Below the pieces are notes generated by a model, which saw only the letters and a program-made list of their open reading frames with translations, searched no databases and was not told where the DNA came from. 64,000 nt of DNA from CBDBZL01 sp965213545 (GTDB taxonomy: Bacteria > Pseudomonadota > Alphaproteobacteria > Sphingomonadales > Sphingomonadaceae): NCBI GenBank assembly GCA_965213545.1, contig CBDBZL010000002.1, positions 930,001 to 994,000 of the forward strand, written 5' to 3'. This document shows, piece after piece, positions 18,867 through 27,203 of the stretch. How positions within the stretch are numbered: the first letter of the stretch is position 1; every line of letters begins with the position of its first letter. The position numbers and the translations under genes are program-made.

Positions 18867-18975
18867 TTGATGGTGTACTCTTCAGCCATCAAAGGAAGGA
18901 TGCGCTACGGGACAGATTCTGCACGGTAGCGCCCGCACGACAGAGGCAGTCCGTCGAGCAATACAACATTGCAGC

Positions 18976-19013
18976 GCGACAATCAGGATGCGAGCGCAGC
19001 GACAATCAGGATG
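18976..19013 (+). repeat. IS21 left-end direct repeats
   Basis: GCGACAATCAGGATG occurs exactly at 18976-18990 and again at 18999-19013, 23 bp apart start to start. Multiple short repeats at each end are the transposase-binding sites of IS21 elements. This marks the left terminus; the partner repeats at the right end are absent. Confidence 0.65.
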
Positions 19014-19161
19014 AGGATCGCGCGGGGGTGCGGCGGCGCAGGGCGTAGCCCGGAGCCGTCGTAGCCCCGCGCGATGGTGCGTTCCTTTTGGGGCGTTGCC
19101 GCTGATGATCCCGGCCGGCCGGGTATTCCCGGGCTTCTTCGCTCAGAGAGGAAGTCCCTGG

Positions 19162-20664
19162 ATGCCCGGCCGTCACGTCACCGATCATCAGATGAGGTTA
19201 TATATGAAGTTGCGACAGAGTGACGGCGTCGCGGTAGCGGCGGCCAGGGCCGGGTTCAGCACGGCGACGGGATACCGGCTTGCCAGCGACCCACAGCTTT
19301 CCTCGCAAGAAACGGCACCACGCGGTCGGCGGCGGCCCGATCCCTTGGCTGATATCTTCGACGCCGAGATCGTGCCGATGCTGCAGGCAGCGCCGGGCCT
19401 GCGCGCGGTCGCGATCTTCGAGGAGATGCAGCGGCGCCATGCTGATCTCGGGCTCGGGGTCAGACGGACGATGGAACGGCGCATCCGTGCCTGGCGCGCG
19501 CTTCACGGCGAGGATCAGGAGGTGATCTTCCGCCAGACCCATGAGCCGGGCAAGATGGGACTGTCGGATTTTACCGACATGGCCGAGCTCGGCGTCACGA
19601 TCGCCGGCACGTCCCTCGATCACCGGCTCTACCACTTCCGCCTGGTCTGGTCGGGCTTCGAGCATGCCCATGTGATCCTGGGCGGCGAGAGCTATATCGC
19701 CCTTGCTCAGGGGCTACAAAATGCGTTGTGGGCGCTCGGCGGCAGCCCGGTCGATCATCGCAGCGACAGCCTATCAGCGGCGTTCCGGAACCTCGATGCC
19801 GATGCCCGCGCCGATCTCACCTGGCGCTACGATGCGCTGTGCGAACATTACGGCATGAAGCCGAGCCGCAACAACCGGGGCGTCGCGCACGAGAACGGAT
19901 TGATCGAGAGCGCACACGGTCATCTCAAGAAGACGATGCGCGATGCATTGCTGATGCGCGGGTCTGGGGCCTTTGACGACCTTGCCGATTATCGCGGCTT
20001 CATCGACGAGGTGATCGCGGCGAAGAACCGGCGCAATGCCGCACGGATCGATGCCGAGCAAGCCTGTCTTCAGCCGCTGCCCGACCGGCGAACCAGCGAT
20101 TATGAGGAGACGATCGTCACCGTCACCTCGACCAGCGGCTTCACGCTCAGGAAGGTGTTTTACACCGTGCCTTCGCGGCTGATCGGTCACCGCCTGCGTG
20201 TCCGGCTGTATGACGATCGGCTCGACCTGCTGCTGGGCGGAACGCCGCTGATGACGCTGCCGCGCGGGCGGGCGGGCGCGAACGGCAAGCATGGTCATGT
20301 CGTCGATTACCGGCACGTGATCCGCTCGCTCAGACGCAAGCCGATGGCGCTCGCCGGCCTGATCTATCGTGACGCGCTGTTCCCGCGCGAGGCCTATCGC
20401 CGGATGTTCGAGCGCCTGATCGAGCAGAGACCCGAACGGGCCGCGTGCCGGATGATGGTGGAACTGCTTGCGCTGGCGCACGAACGTGCCTGCGAAGCCG
20501 AGCTTGCCAGCATCCTCGCTGCCGATCTGGCTGCCAATCGGTTGCCGGACATGGCAGCACTGCGGACACGCTTCGCGCCCGACCCCGCAACGCTTCCCGA
20601 GGTTGTGGTCACGCTTGCCCCCCTGTCCGGTTACGACATCCTGCTGGGCGGGGTGGCGGCATGA
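19162..20664 (+). CDS. istA: IS21 transposase IstA
   Basis: 500-residue DDE transposase. The ATG at 19162 is chosen because GAGAGGAAG precedes it at good distance and it begins MPGRHVTDHQMRLYMKLRQ, the usual IstA helix-turn-helix start. The integrase core shows GLSDFTDMAELGV (first Asp), VDHRSDSLSAAF (second Asp region) and ENGLIESAHGHLKK (Glu). A C-terminal beta-barrel segment (FYTVPSRLIGHRLRVRLYDD) follows. The frame is uninterrupted, so the protein itself may still be made. It overlaps the start of istB by ATGA. Confidence 0.92.
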   Translation: MPGRHVTDHQMRLYMKLRQSDGVAVAAARAGFSTATGYRLASDPQLSSQETAPRGRRRPDPLADIFDAEIVPMLQAAPGLRAVAIFEEMQRRHADLGLGVRRTMERRIRAWRALHGEDQEVIFRQTHEPGKMGLSDFTDMAELGVTIAGTSLDHRLYHFRLVWSGFEHAHVILGGESYIALAQGLQNALWALGGSPVDHRSDSLSAAFRNLDADARADLTWRYDALCEHYGMKPSRNNRGVAHENGLIESAHGHLKKTMRDALLMRGSGAFDDLADYRGFIDEVIAAKNRRNAARIDAEQACLQPLPDRRTSDYEETIVTVTSTSGFTLRKVFYTVPSRLIGHRLRVRLYDDRLDLLLGGTPLMTLPRGRAGANGKHGHVVDYRHVIRSLRRKPMALAGLIYRDALFPREAYRRMFERLIEQRPERAACRMMVELLALAHERACEAELASILAADLAANRLPDMAALRTRFAPDPATLPEVVVTLAPLSGYDILLGGVAA

Positions 20665-21230
20665 CCGATAGCAACCGATCGGTCGACGCACAGCGTCTCA
20701 CCCTGATCCTGCATGACCTGCGTCTGCCGGCGATCAAGCAGACCTGGCCCGATATCGCCGTGCGCGCCGACAAGGATGGCCCGCCGCGCGCTTCCTTGCG
20801 GCCCTGGCCGAACACGAGATCGCCGAACGCGACCGGCGGCGCATCGAGCGGCATCTCAAGGAAGCCAAGCTGCCGCCCGGAAAGACGCTCGACAGCTTCG
20901 CGTTCGATGCCGTGCCGATGATCTCCAAAGCGCAGGTCATGGCGATCTGCGCCGGCGATGGCTGGCTCGAACAGGGCGCCAACCTGATCCTGTTCGGGCC
21001 GCCGGGCGGCGGCAAGAGCCATCTCGCCGCTGCGATCGGCCTGGCGCTCATCGAAAATGGCTGGCGGGTGCTGTTCGCCAGAACATCGGACCTTGTCCAG
21101 AAGCTCCAGGTCGCGCGGCGCGAGTTGGGCATCGAGGCCGCCATCGCCCGGCTCGACAAATATCATCTGCTGATCCTCGATGATCTCGCCTACGTCACCA
21201 AGGACCAGGCCGAAACATCGGTCCTCTTCG
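20661..21230 (+). pseudogene. istB: IstB helper ATPase, frameshifted and truncated
   Basis: Starts at the ATG overlapping the istA stop with MTDSNRSVDAQRLTLILHDL. Near 20779-20790 the reading frame changes; the next frame continues the family sequence ARFLAALAEHEIAERDRRR, then the AAA+ Walker A GPPGGGKSHLAAAIG and Walker B LLILDDLAYV. Homology ends after KDQAETSVLF at about 21230, removing the last part (sensor residues and C-terminal helices). A downstream in-frame ATG at 20912 could give a fragment ending in unrelated residues. Non-functional helper ATPase. Confidence 0.88.
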
Positions 21231-21248
21231 TTCAGATTCGGTTTATAA

Positions 21249-21464
21249 TTATCTTAAGTCTAATCCAAGACGTAAGAATTCGAAATCGTATCCTGCGGTT
21301 CCTCGAAACTCGTTTTCCACTTTAGATACAAGGTATGCGGACATTTTAGGATTGAAGCGCGGCACACTCGCAAGTCCTTTCTTAACGTAATTCTGCGTGG
21401 TGCCTCTACCAGTGGTCGTGAGCGAGTATTCTGAGAGCGCTATCCCCCCCCTTATGGTATCGCT
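21249..21464 (-). pseudogene. Possible C-terminal gene fragment of unknown family
   Basis: Between stops at 21465-21467 and 21249-21251 a minus-strand frame has protein-like composition (for example NYVKKGLASVPRFNPKMSAY and YDFEFLRLGLDLR) but no ATG and no recognised family. It includes a run of eight Gs (plus-strand Cs at 21444-21451), where a frame change could hide. It sits in the low-GC gap between the truncated IS21 and gatB and may be what the insertion left of an older gene. It may equally be chance. Confidence 0.25.
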
Positions 21465-21509
21465 TCACCGACGATTTAGGCTGTTATTGACCGCCGATCC
21501 GATTCGCAA

Positions 21510-23006
21510 TTACCCCAGCCTGGCCTTCAGAACCTCATTCACCACCGCCGGGTTGGCTTTGCCCTGCATGGCCTTCATCACCTGGCCGACGAAGAAGCCG
21601 AACAGCTTGTCCTTACCCGCGCGGTATTCGGCGAGCTTGTCTTCATTGGCGGCGAGCACCGCATCGGCCGCAGCCTCGATCGCGCCGGTGTCGCTCTGCT
21701 GCTTGAGCCCCTCGGCCTCCGCAATTTCAGCGGGATCGCGCCCCGACCTCAGCACGATCTCGAAGATCTCCTTCGCCTGCCCGCCCGATATCTCGCCGCG
21801 CGTCTGCATCGCCAGGATCATCGCCTGTGCCCTCGCCGTCGCGTGGGCAGGGTCGGCGGCCTCGCCCAGCGCATTCATCACCCCGGGCGCGGTCGCCACG
21901 GTCCAGTTGGCCACCTGCGTTGCCACCTCGGCCTCGGGCTTGCCGACCGCGCCGGCGGTTTCTACGAGCAACGTCTCGAAGCGCGCGAACCCCTCCACCT
22001 CGGCGGTGAGCACGCCGGCATTGTACGGCGACAGACCCAGCGTCTCGACATAGCGCCGGCGCTTGGCATCGGGCAGTTCAGGCAGGCTGGCGCGGCATTC
22101 GTCCACGAAAGCCTGGTCCAGTTCGAGCGGCAACAGGTCGGGATCGGGAAAATAGCGATAGTCATGCGCGTCTTCCTTGGAGCGCATCGACCGCGTGGTG
22201 CCGGTCGCGGGGTCGAACAGCCGGGTTTCCTGGACCACGCGCCCGCCCTCTTCGATCAGCTCCACCTGACGGCGTGCCTCGTGTTCGATCGCCGCCATGA
22301 CGAAGCGCACCGAGTTGACGTTCTTGGTCTCGGTGCGCGTTCCCAGCGCCTCTCCCGGACGACGGACCGAGACGTTGACATCGGCGCGCATCGAGCCTTC
22401 CTCCATGTTGCCATCGCAGCTGCCCACATAGCGCAGGATGGCGCGCAGCTTGCGCAAGAACGCGCCTGCCTCGGCAGGCGAGCGCATGTCGGGCCGGCTG
22501 ACGATCTCCATCAGCGCCACCCCGGTGCGGTTGAGATCGACGTAGCTCATCGTCGGGTGCTGATCGTGCATCAGCTTGCCCGCGTCCTGCTCGACATGGA
22601 TCCGCTCGATCCCGATCCACTTGTCCTCGCCGATCCCCGCCTTCTCGTCCGCCTCGATCAGCAGCCGCCCCTCTCCCACCAGCGGGTGATAGAGCTGACT
22701 GATCTGGTAGCCCTGCGGCAGGTCGGCGTAGAAATAGTTCTTGCGATCGAACCGGCTCCAGCGATTAATCTGCGCCTCCACCGCCAGCCCCGTGCGTACC
22801 GCCTGGCGAATGCATTCGCGATTGGGAACGGGCAGCATCCCCGGCATGGCGGCATCGACCAGACTGACCTGACTATTGGGCTCCGCGCCGAACGTGGTCG
22901 ACGCACCCGAGAACAGCTTGGCGACACTGGTCACCTGCGCGTGAACCTCAAGTCCTATGACCACTTCCCAATCAGTAGTGGTTCCAGACAACTGATATTC
23001 CGACAC
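21510..23006 (-). CDS. gatB: Asp-tRNA(Asn)/Glu-tRNA(Gln) amidotransferase subunit B
   Basis: 498-residue GatB, the subunit that binds the misacylated tRNA and activates its acyl group with ATP. Family signatures include VVIGLEVHAQV near the start, FDRKNYFYADLPQGYQISQ, LNRTGVALMEIVSRPDMRS and the C-terminal YqeY-like helical domain ending NEVLKARLG. A GTG start is used with AAGGG ahead of it. It acts with GatC and GatA, but unlike usual gatCAB operons it is separated from them by two envelope genes and seems to have its own promoter. The first 25 or so codons are AT-richer than the rest. Confidence 0.96.
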   Translation of the reverse strand: MSEYQLSGTTTDWEVVIGLEVHAQVTSVAKLFSGASTTFGAEPNSQVSLVDAAMPGMLPVPNRECIRQAVRTGLAVEAQINRWSRFDRKNYFYADLPQGYQISQLYHPLVGEGRLLIEADEKAGIGEDKWIGIERIHVEQDAGKLMHDQHPTMSYVDLNRTGVALMEIVSRPDMRSPAEAGAFLRKLRAILRYVGSCDGNMEEGSMRADVNVSVRRPGEALGTRTETKNVNSVRFVMAAIEHEARRQVELIEEGGRVVQETRLFDPATGTTRSMRSKEDAHDYRYFPDPDLLPLELDQAFVDECRASLPELPDAKRRRYVETLGLSPYNAGVLTAEVEGFARFETLLVETAGAVGKPEAEVATQVANWTVATAPGVMNALGEAADPAHATARAQAMILAMQTRGEISGGQAKEIFEIVLRSGRDPAEIAEAEGLKQQSDTGAIEAAADAVLAANEDKLAEYRAGKDKLFGFFVGQVMKAMQGKANPAVVNEVLKARLG

Positions 23007-23026
23007 TTTTTATTACCCTTTTACTA

Positions 23027-23054
23027 ATATTATGCAGAATTATTGCAAGTTGAA
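23027..23054 (-). promoter_or_regulatory. Candidate gatB promoter
   Basis: In the AT-rich gap upstream of gatB the minus strand reads TTCAAC (23054-23049), a 16-bp spacer, then TAATAT (23032-23027), a plausible sigma-70-type pair about 20 bp before the start codon. The match is only partial and was found by eye. Confidence 0.3.
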
Positions 23055-23127
23055 GCGCTATTTATTGCTAACTATTCGCTACTGGACTATTGAGAAGAAC
23101 AGGTGAGGGTTCAAAGGGTCGCGGAAG

Positions 23128-23808
23128 ATGCACAAAGTTGCAATAGCGCCCTTCCCGGTCGTGTCCAAGCCGAAGGCTATGGTTGCAACATACCACGATC
23201 TCGTGCGCAGGGACGTGCTTGCGGATATTCCTGCTCAAGCCGGACGCGTGCTCGATTTCGGGGGCGGCGTGGGGGCAACCTCGGCCGCACTTCGCGCGAG
23301 CGGGCAGGCAACATATACCGTATTGTTCGATCAGGTGGCCAATGACGCCCACCCGCACATCGATGCAGCCGAGGCGTTGGATCTGGAAAACGGCGTCGCG
23401 CTCGAATTCGCGTTCCAGCGCCATGGGCCCTTCGATACCATCTTGTGCCTGGATATTCTCGAGCACCTGCGCGATCCTTGGATGGTGATGAACCGCCTCA
23501 CCACCAGTCTTGCATCGGGCGGTTCGCTGGTGGTCAGCCTTCCCAATGCCAACCATTACCAACTGCTTGGCCCGCTCCTGCTCAATGGTCGGTTCGATTA
23601 TGTCGATGCCGGGCTGATGGACCGCACGCATTTGCGCTGGTTTACACGCAGGAGCGCGGTGGAACTCACGACTTGCTCGGGTTTGCGGCTTGAATTCATC
23701 AAGCCCAATATCAGGGGCCGCAAGAACCATTTGCTCAACAACGTTTCAGCCGGATTGCTGGGCCGCTTCGTCACAGCCCAGTACACCCTTCGCGCGCGCA
23801 AGGATTGA
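23128..23808 (+). CDS. SAM-dependent methyltransferase (class I)
   Basis: 226-residue Rossmann-fold methyltransferase. Motif I is RVLDFGGGVGATSAAL (residues about 40-55), and the post-motif segment FDTILCLDILEHLRDPWMVM carries the conserved D-x-LEH of the type 11/12 family. Later LASGGSLVVSLPNANH is the usual strand before the active-site loop. MetW and O-antigen/capsule methyltransferases share these features. It lies between gatB and a flippase gene, so a sugar or lipid-carrier acceptor in envelope glycan synthesis is inferred. It is divergent from gatB. Confidence 0.82.
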   Translation: MHKVAIAPFPVVSKPKAMVATYHDLVRRDVLADIPAQAGRVLDFGGGVGATSAALRASGQATYTVLFDQVANDAHPHIDAAEALDLENGVALEFAFQRHGPFDTILCLDILEHLRDPWMVMNRLTTSLASGGSLVVSLPNANHYQLLGPLLLNGRFDYVDAGLMDRTHLRWFTRRSAVELTTCSGLRLEFIKPNIRGRKNHLLNNVSAGLLGRFVTAQYTLRARKD

Positions 23809-23845
23809 GCGGCGGGAGGGCGGCCGGTTCCCAGTGTGGCCGTCG

Positions 23846-25207
23846 TCACCCTGTCGCTACCATGCGTCGCGCATAGACGAACGAGCCCAGGTAACGGCTT
23901 GCCCATAGCAGGGCGACGCCAGCGGCCGCTCCTTCAAGACCCAGTTCCCGCATCATCAGCGCCATGACCGGTACCACGATGACAAAGCAGATAGCGGCAA
24001 GCTTGAGACTGAAAGCTTCCTTCCCGTTCATGGCGATCATGCTTCCAGCGGGCCCTGCGGCAATGACCGCGAACTGACCCAAGGCGAGGATGCGCAGCGC
24101 CGTCGCGCCCTCACGAAACTCCTCGCCCATCAGACCAAGGATCGGCTCGGCAAAGATCGCGATAAGAATGAGCGGCGCGCCGCCAATGGCAAGAAGAAAG
24201 AAGATCGCGTTTCGATGCGTGCGTCCGGCCGCCTCGTGGTCGCCCTGGCGGAACAGCTTCGCGAAGCGTGGTGAGATCATGTTCTCATAAGTCGTGGCAA
24301 TCATCATCACCACGGTCATGATCTGGATGCACACGCGAAACACCCCCGCATCGGCCACACCCAAAAGCGCGCCGGTAAGTCCCAGCGCCGTCCACAGCGC
24401 GAGCGTGTCGATAGCAATGGTCATGCCTAGCCGCCGGCTGGCCCCGCGCCCTTCCTCCAGCGATCGATCGGCAGGAATAGGCCACCGGCGCACAACTACA
24501 AAGATTACCGCCAGCGAAGATACGGTGGCGATGAAAAGCGCGCAGACATGTCCCACGGCGAGCCCGTAGGCAGGCGCGGCCGGCCAATATGCGATCACCA
24601 GCGCCACCACCGCCAGCATCAGGAGAGGCTGCACTGCCATCAGCGCCTGTCCGCTGACCAGTCGATGGGTTGCTCGCACCGCGGCTGCCGAAACGAGCAG
24701 CAACGGATGGGCGAGCACGCCTATTCCCGCCATTACGATCAGCGGAGGAGTGATCGCGATCACCCCGGCATAAGGCGAGAACGCCATAAGCAGCGCGGCG
24801 ATAACGACTGCTGCTCCACCAACATAACGCAGCGCCTTGAAATAGGCGAGCCGCGCTATATCGGTGCGCTCGTCGGACAGCGCGCCGGCGATCCGGCGGA
24901 CCACCAGCTGCTCGTTGCCGAACACCGCGATCATCGAGAAGGCGATCAGCGTCTGCGTGAACAATGCATATTCGCCCGAAACCGCGGCCCCGTAGGTGCG
25001 GGCGATGATGAAGGTGACCGCGAAGCTCGCGCCGGCGGCGACAAAACGCAGACCCATGGCGAGCACGATGCGGCCGTGCTGCTCTATCTGGGTGCGCGCC
25101 AATTGCACGAGCTTCGCAGTCGGCGTGAGGTTGCGCGCGTCCGGGCGAATGGCCGTCTGGTCTTCGATCTCGAAATGCCCCGTGCGGACCCGGACTGGCT
25201 CAGTCAT
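23846..25207 (-). CDS. Polysaccharide flippase-like membrane protein (Wzx/MATE-like)
   Basis: 453 residues, about 12 predicted transmembrane helices after a polar N-terminus of about 40 residues. It has the layout of the MOP superfamily: FVAAGASFAVTFIIARTYG in the first helix, ALFTQTLIAFSMIAVFGNEQLVVRR in the second, and FFLLAIGGAPLILIAIFAEPILGLMGEEF late, typical of oligosaccharide flippases. Presumed role is moving a lipid-linked sugar across the inner membrane. It converges on the methyltransferase gene with a 37-bp gap and lies 160 bp from gatA; both look inserted within the gat locus. The transported glycan is unknown. Confidence 0.8.
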   Translation of the reverse strand: MTEPVRVRTGHFEIEDQTAIRPDARNLTPTAKLVQLARTQIEQHGRIVLAMGLRFVAAGASFAVTFIIARTYGAAVSGEYALFTQTLIAFSMIAVFGNEQLVVRRIAGALSDERTDIARLAYFKALRYVGGAAVVIAALLMAFSPYAGVIAITPPLIVMAGIGVLAHPLLLVSAAAVRATHRLVSGQALMAVQPLLMLAVVALVIAYWPAAPAYGLAVGHVCALFIATVSSLAVIFVVVRRWPIPADRSLEEGRGASRRLGMTIAIDTLALWTALGLTGALLGVADAGVFRVCIQIMTVVMMIATTYENMISPRFAKLFRQGDHEAAGRTHRNAIFFLLAIGGAPLILIAIFAEPILGLMGEEFREGATALRILALGQFAVIAAGPAGSMIAMNGKEAFSLKLAAICFVIVVPVMALMMRELGLEGAAAGVALLWASRYLGSFVYARRMVATG

Positions 25208-25367
25208 GGGCCCACGGGCGGTTTGCCCGAAGCCATGCCCTGCCCGCTATTTTGGTCGTGTTTCGCCCAATAAAACCTAGCTACCTGATTGCATAGAACA
25301 AACATCGCCACAGCGCCTTCCGGGTCCACGCGTCAGAATGGGTCACCTCCCGCGCATTGGCTAGCGG

Positions 25368-26855
25368 TCACCACCAGCGATCGGGCGAAGCGCGAAACCC
25401 GCTGCGCTGCTCGATCGCCAGCGCGGCATTCAGCACGCCCTGCTCGTCGAGCGCCGAACCGATCAGCTGCAGCCCGAGCGGCAATCCGCTTGCATCGAGA
25501 CCTGCCGGGACGCTCATCGCCGGCAGCCCGGCAAGCGAGGCGGGCACCGCGAACACGTCGTTGAGATACATCGCCAGCGGATCGTCCGTCTTGTCGCCAA
25601 GCGCGAAGGCCGCAGTGGGGGCGGTGGGCGTCAGGATGACATCGCACTGCGCAAAAGCGTCCGAAAAGTCGCGCGCGACCAGCGTGCGCACCTTCATCGC
25701 CTGGGTGTAATAGGCATCATAGAAGCCTGCCGACAGCACATAGGTGCCGATCAGCACGCGCCGCTTGACCTCGTCGCCGAACCCGGCGGCGCGCGTGGCG
25801 GCATACATGTCCTGCAGGCCTGCCGCGCCATCGGCCTCGCGCAAGCCGTATCGCACGCCATCATAGCGCGCCAGGTTGCTCGAGGCCTCGGCCGGCGCGA
25901 TGATGTAATAGGCGGGCAGGCCATAGCGCGAATGCGGCAGGCTGATATCGACCATGCTGGCACCGGCATCGCGCAGCCATTCCTTGCCGCGTTCCCATCT
26001 TGCGGCAACCTCGGCGTCCATGCCCTCCACCTCGTATTCGCGCGGCACGCCCACGGTCTTGCAGCGCATGTCGGCATCGAGGCAGCCCGCCCAGTCGGGC
26101 ACCGGGACATCGAGGCTGGTCGCATCCTTGGCATCAAACCCCGCCATTGCGCCGAGCATGATCGCACAATCCTGGACGCTGCGGGCCAGCGGGCCGGCCT
26201 GGTCCAGACTGGAGGCGAACGCCACGATGCCCCAGCGCGAACAGCGGCCGTAGGTGGGCTTAATGCCGCAGATGCCGGTGAACGCGGCGGGCTGGCGGAT
26301 CGAGCCGCCGGTATCGGTGCCCGTCGCGGCGGGCGCGATACGGGCCGCCACCGCCGCGCTCGATCCGCCTGACGAGCCGCCCGGGGCCAGCCTGGCATTG
26401 CCGCCATCGCCGCGCCGCCAAGGGTTCGTGACCGCACCTGCAAAAGAGGTTTCGTTCGACGAGCCCATGGCGAACTCGTCCATGTTGAGCTTGCCGAGCA
26501 TTCCCGCGCCCGCATCCCACAATTTCTGCGAGACCGTGCTCTCGTAATGCGGAACGAAGCCGTCTAGAATGTGACTGGCGGCGCTCGTCTGGACGCCGTT
26601 GGTGGCGAACAGGTCCTTCATGCCGATGGGAACGCCAGCCAGCGGCCCAAGCGCCCGGCCCGCCGCCCGCGCATCATCCACCTTGCGCGCCGCCTCCAGC
26701 GCATGCTCTGGTGTGGCGAGAATGAACGCGTTGAGCGCCGACGCCTGGGCCACCGCCTGGTTGAAGGCGCTCGCCACTTCCACTGCGGTGAAGTTTCCCG
26801 CAGCCACGCCATCGCGCAGCGCGCGCACCCCGAGCTGGGTGAGATCACCGGTCAC
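25368..26855 (-). CDS. gatA: Asp-tRNA(Asn)/Glu-tRNA(Gln) amidotransferase subunit A
   Basis: 495-residue amidase-signature enzyme that releases ammonia from glutamine for GatB. The catalytic triad is visible: Lys in VPIGMKDLFATNG, cis-Ser in APGGSSGGSSAAVAA and nucleophile Ser in GTDTGGSIRQPAAF. The GTG start at 26855 overlaps the gatC stop by 4 bp (GTGA) and gives the family start VTGDLTQLGVRALRDG; a longer upstream frame is only gatC in another phase. C-terminal PLGLQLIGSALDEQGVL is also typical. Confidence 0.96.
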   Translation of the reverse strand: MTGDLTQLGVRALRDGVAAGNFTAVEVASAFNQAVAQASALNAFILATPEHALEAARKVDDARAAGRALGPLAGVPIGMKDLFATNGVQTSAASHILDGFVPHYESTVSQKLWDAGAGMLGKLNMDEFAMGSSNETSFAGAVTNPWRRGDGGNARLAPGGSSGGSSAAVAARIAPAATGTDTGGSIRQPAAFTGICGIKPTYGRCSRWGIVAFASSLDQAGPLARSVQDCAIMLGAMAGFDAKDATSLDVPVPDWAGCLDADMRCKTVGVPREYEVEGMDAEVAARWERGKEWLRDAGASMVDISLPHSRYGLPAYYIIAPAEASSNLARYDGVRYGLREADGAAGLQDMYAATRAAGFGDEVKRRVLIGTYVLSAGFYDAYYTQAMKVRTLVARDFSDAFAQCDVILTPTAPTAAFALGDKTDDPLAMYLNDVFAVPASLAGLPAMSVPAGLDASGLPLGLQLIGSALDEQGVLNAALAIEQRSGFRASPDRWW

Positions 26856-27154
26856 TCGATCACCTTGGGCACCGCGAAGAAGCCATGCTCGGCGACCGGC
26901 GCGTTGGCCAGCACCGCCTCGCGCTTGCCGCCGCCGGTCAGCGGATCGGCATCGACCACATCCTCGCGCAGGCGCAGCGCCTGGGGCATGACCGCGGTCA
27001 TCGGCTCGACGGTGCTGGTATCGACCTCGCCCAGTTGTTCGACCCACTCGATGATCCGGGCGAACTCGGGCACGAACCGGTCGAGCTCGTCCTCGCTCAT
27101 CCGAATGCGTGCGAGCGCGGCGACCTTGGCGACCTGTTCCCTGGTGACGGACAT
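26852..27154 (-). CDS. gatC: Asp-tRNA(Asn)/Glu-tRNA(Gln) amidotransferase subunit C
   Basis: 100-residue GatC, the small belt subunit holding GatA and GatB together. It begins MSVTREQVAKVAALARIRMS with the usual helix, and ends in PVAEHGFFAVPKVIE, the conserved tail that inserts between the other subunits. The ATG at 27154 is chosen because it gives the canonical N-terminus; upstream in-frame codons would add about 30 unusual residues. Translationally coupled to gatA. Confidence 0.95.
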   Translation of the reverse strand: MSVTREQVAKVAALARIRMSEDELDRFVPEFARIIEWVEQLGEVDTSTVEPMTAVMPQALRLREDVVDADPLTGGGKREAVLANAPVAEHGFFAVPKVIE

Positions 27155-27203
27155 GGCGTGCGGGTTAGCGCCGTGCGCGCGGCGCGACAAGCGGTGCCAG
27201 CGT

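Larger units (their letters stand above)
18970..21230 (+). mobile_element. IS21-family insertion sequence, truncated at the right end
   Basis: The left end is placed near 18970, where two copies of a 15-bp terminal repeat lie ahead of istA. The two-gene istA-istB layout with a 4-bp ATGA overlap is typical of IS21. Homology to IstB stops abruptly after the codons for AETSVLF at about 21230, and low-GC unrelated DNA follows; no matching right-end repeats were seen. With istB also frameshifted the element should be unable to move by itself. Confidence 0.8.

Noticed and set aside
25368..27047. 559-residue version of GatA starting upstream
   Set aside because: The extra 64 residues are gatC read in another frame; the GTG overlapping the gatC stop gives the family N-terminus.
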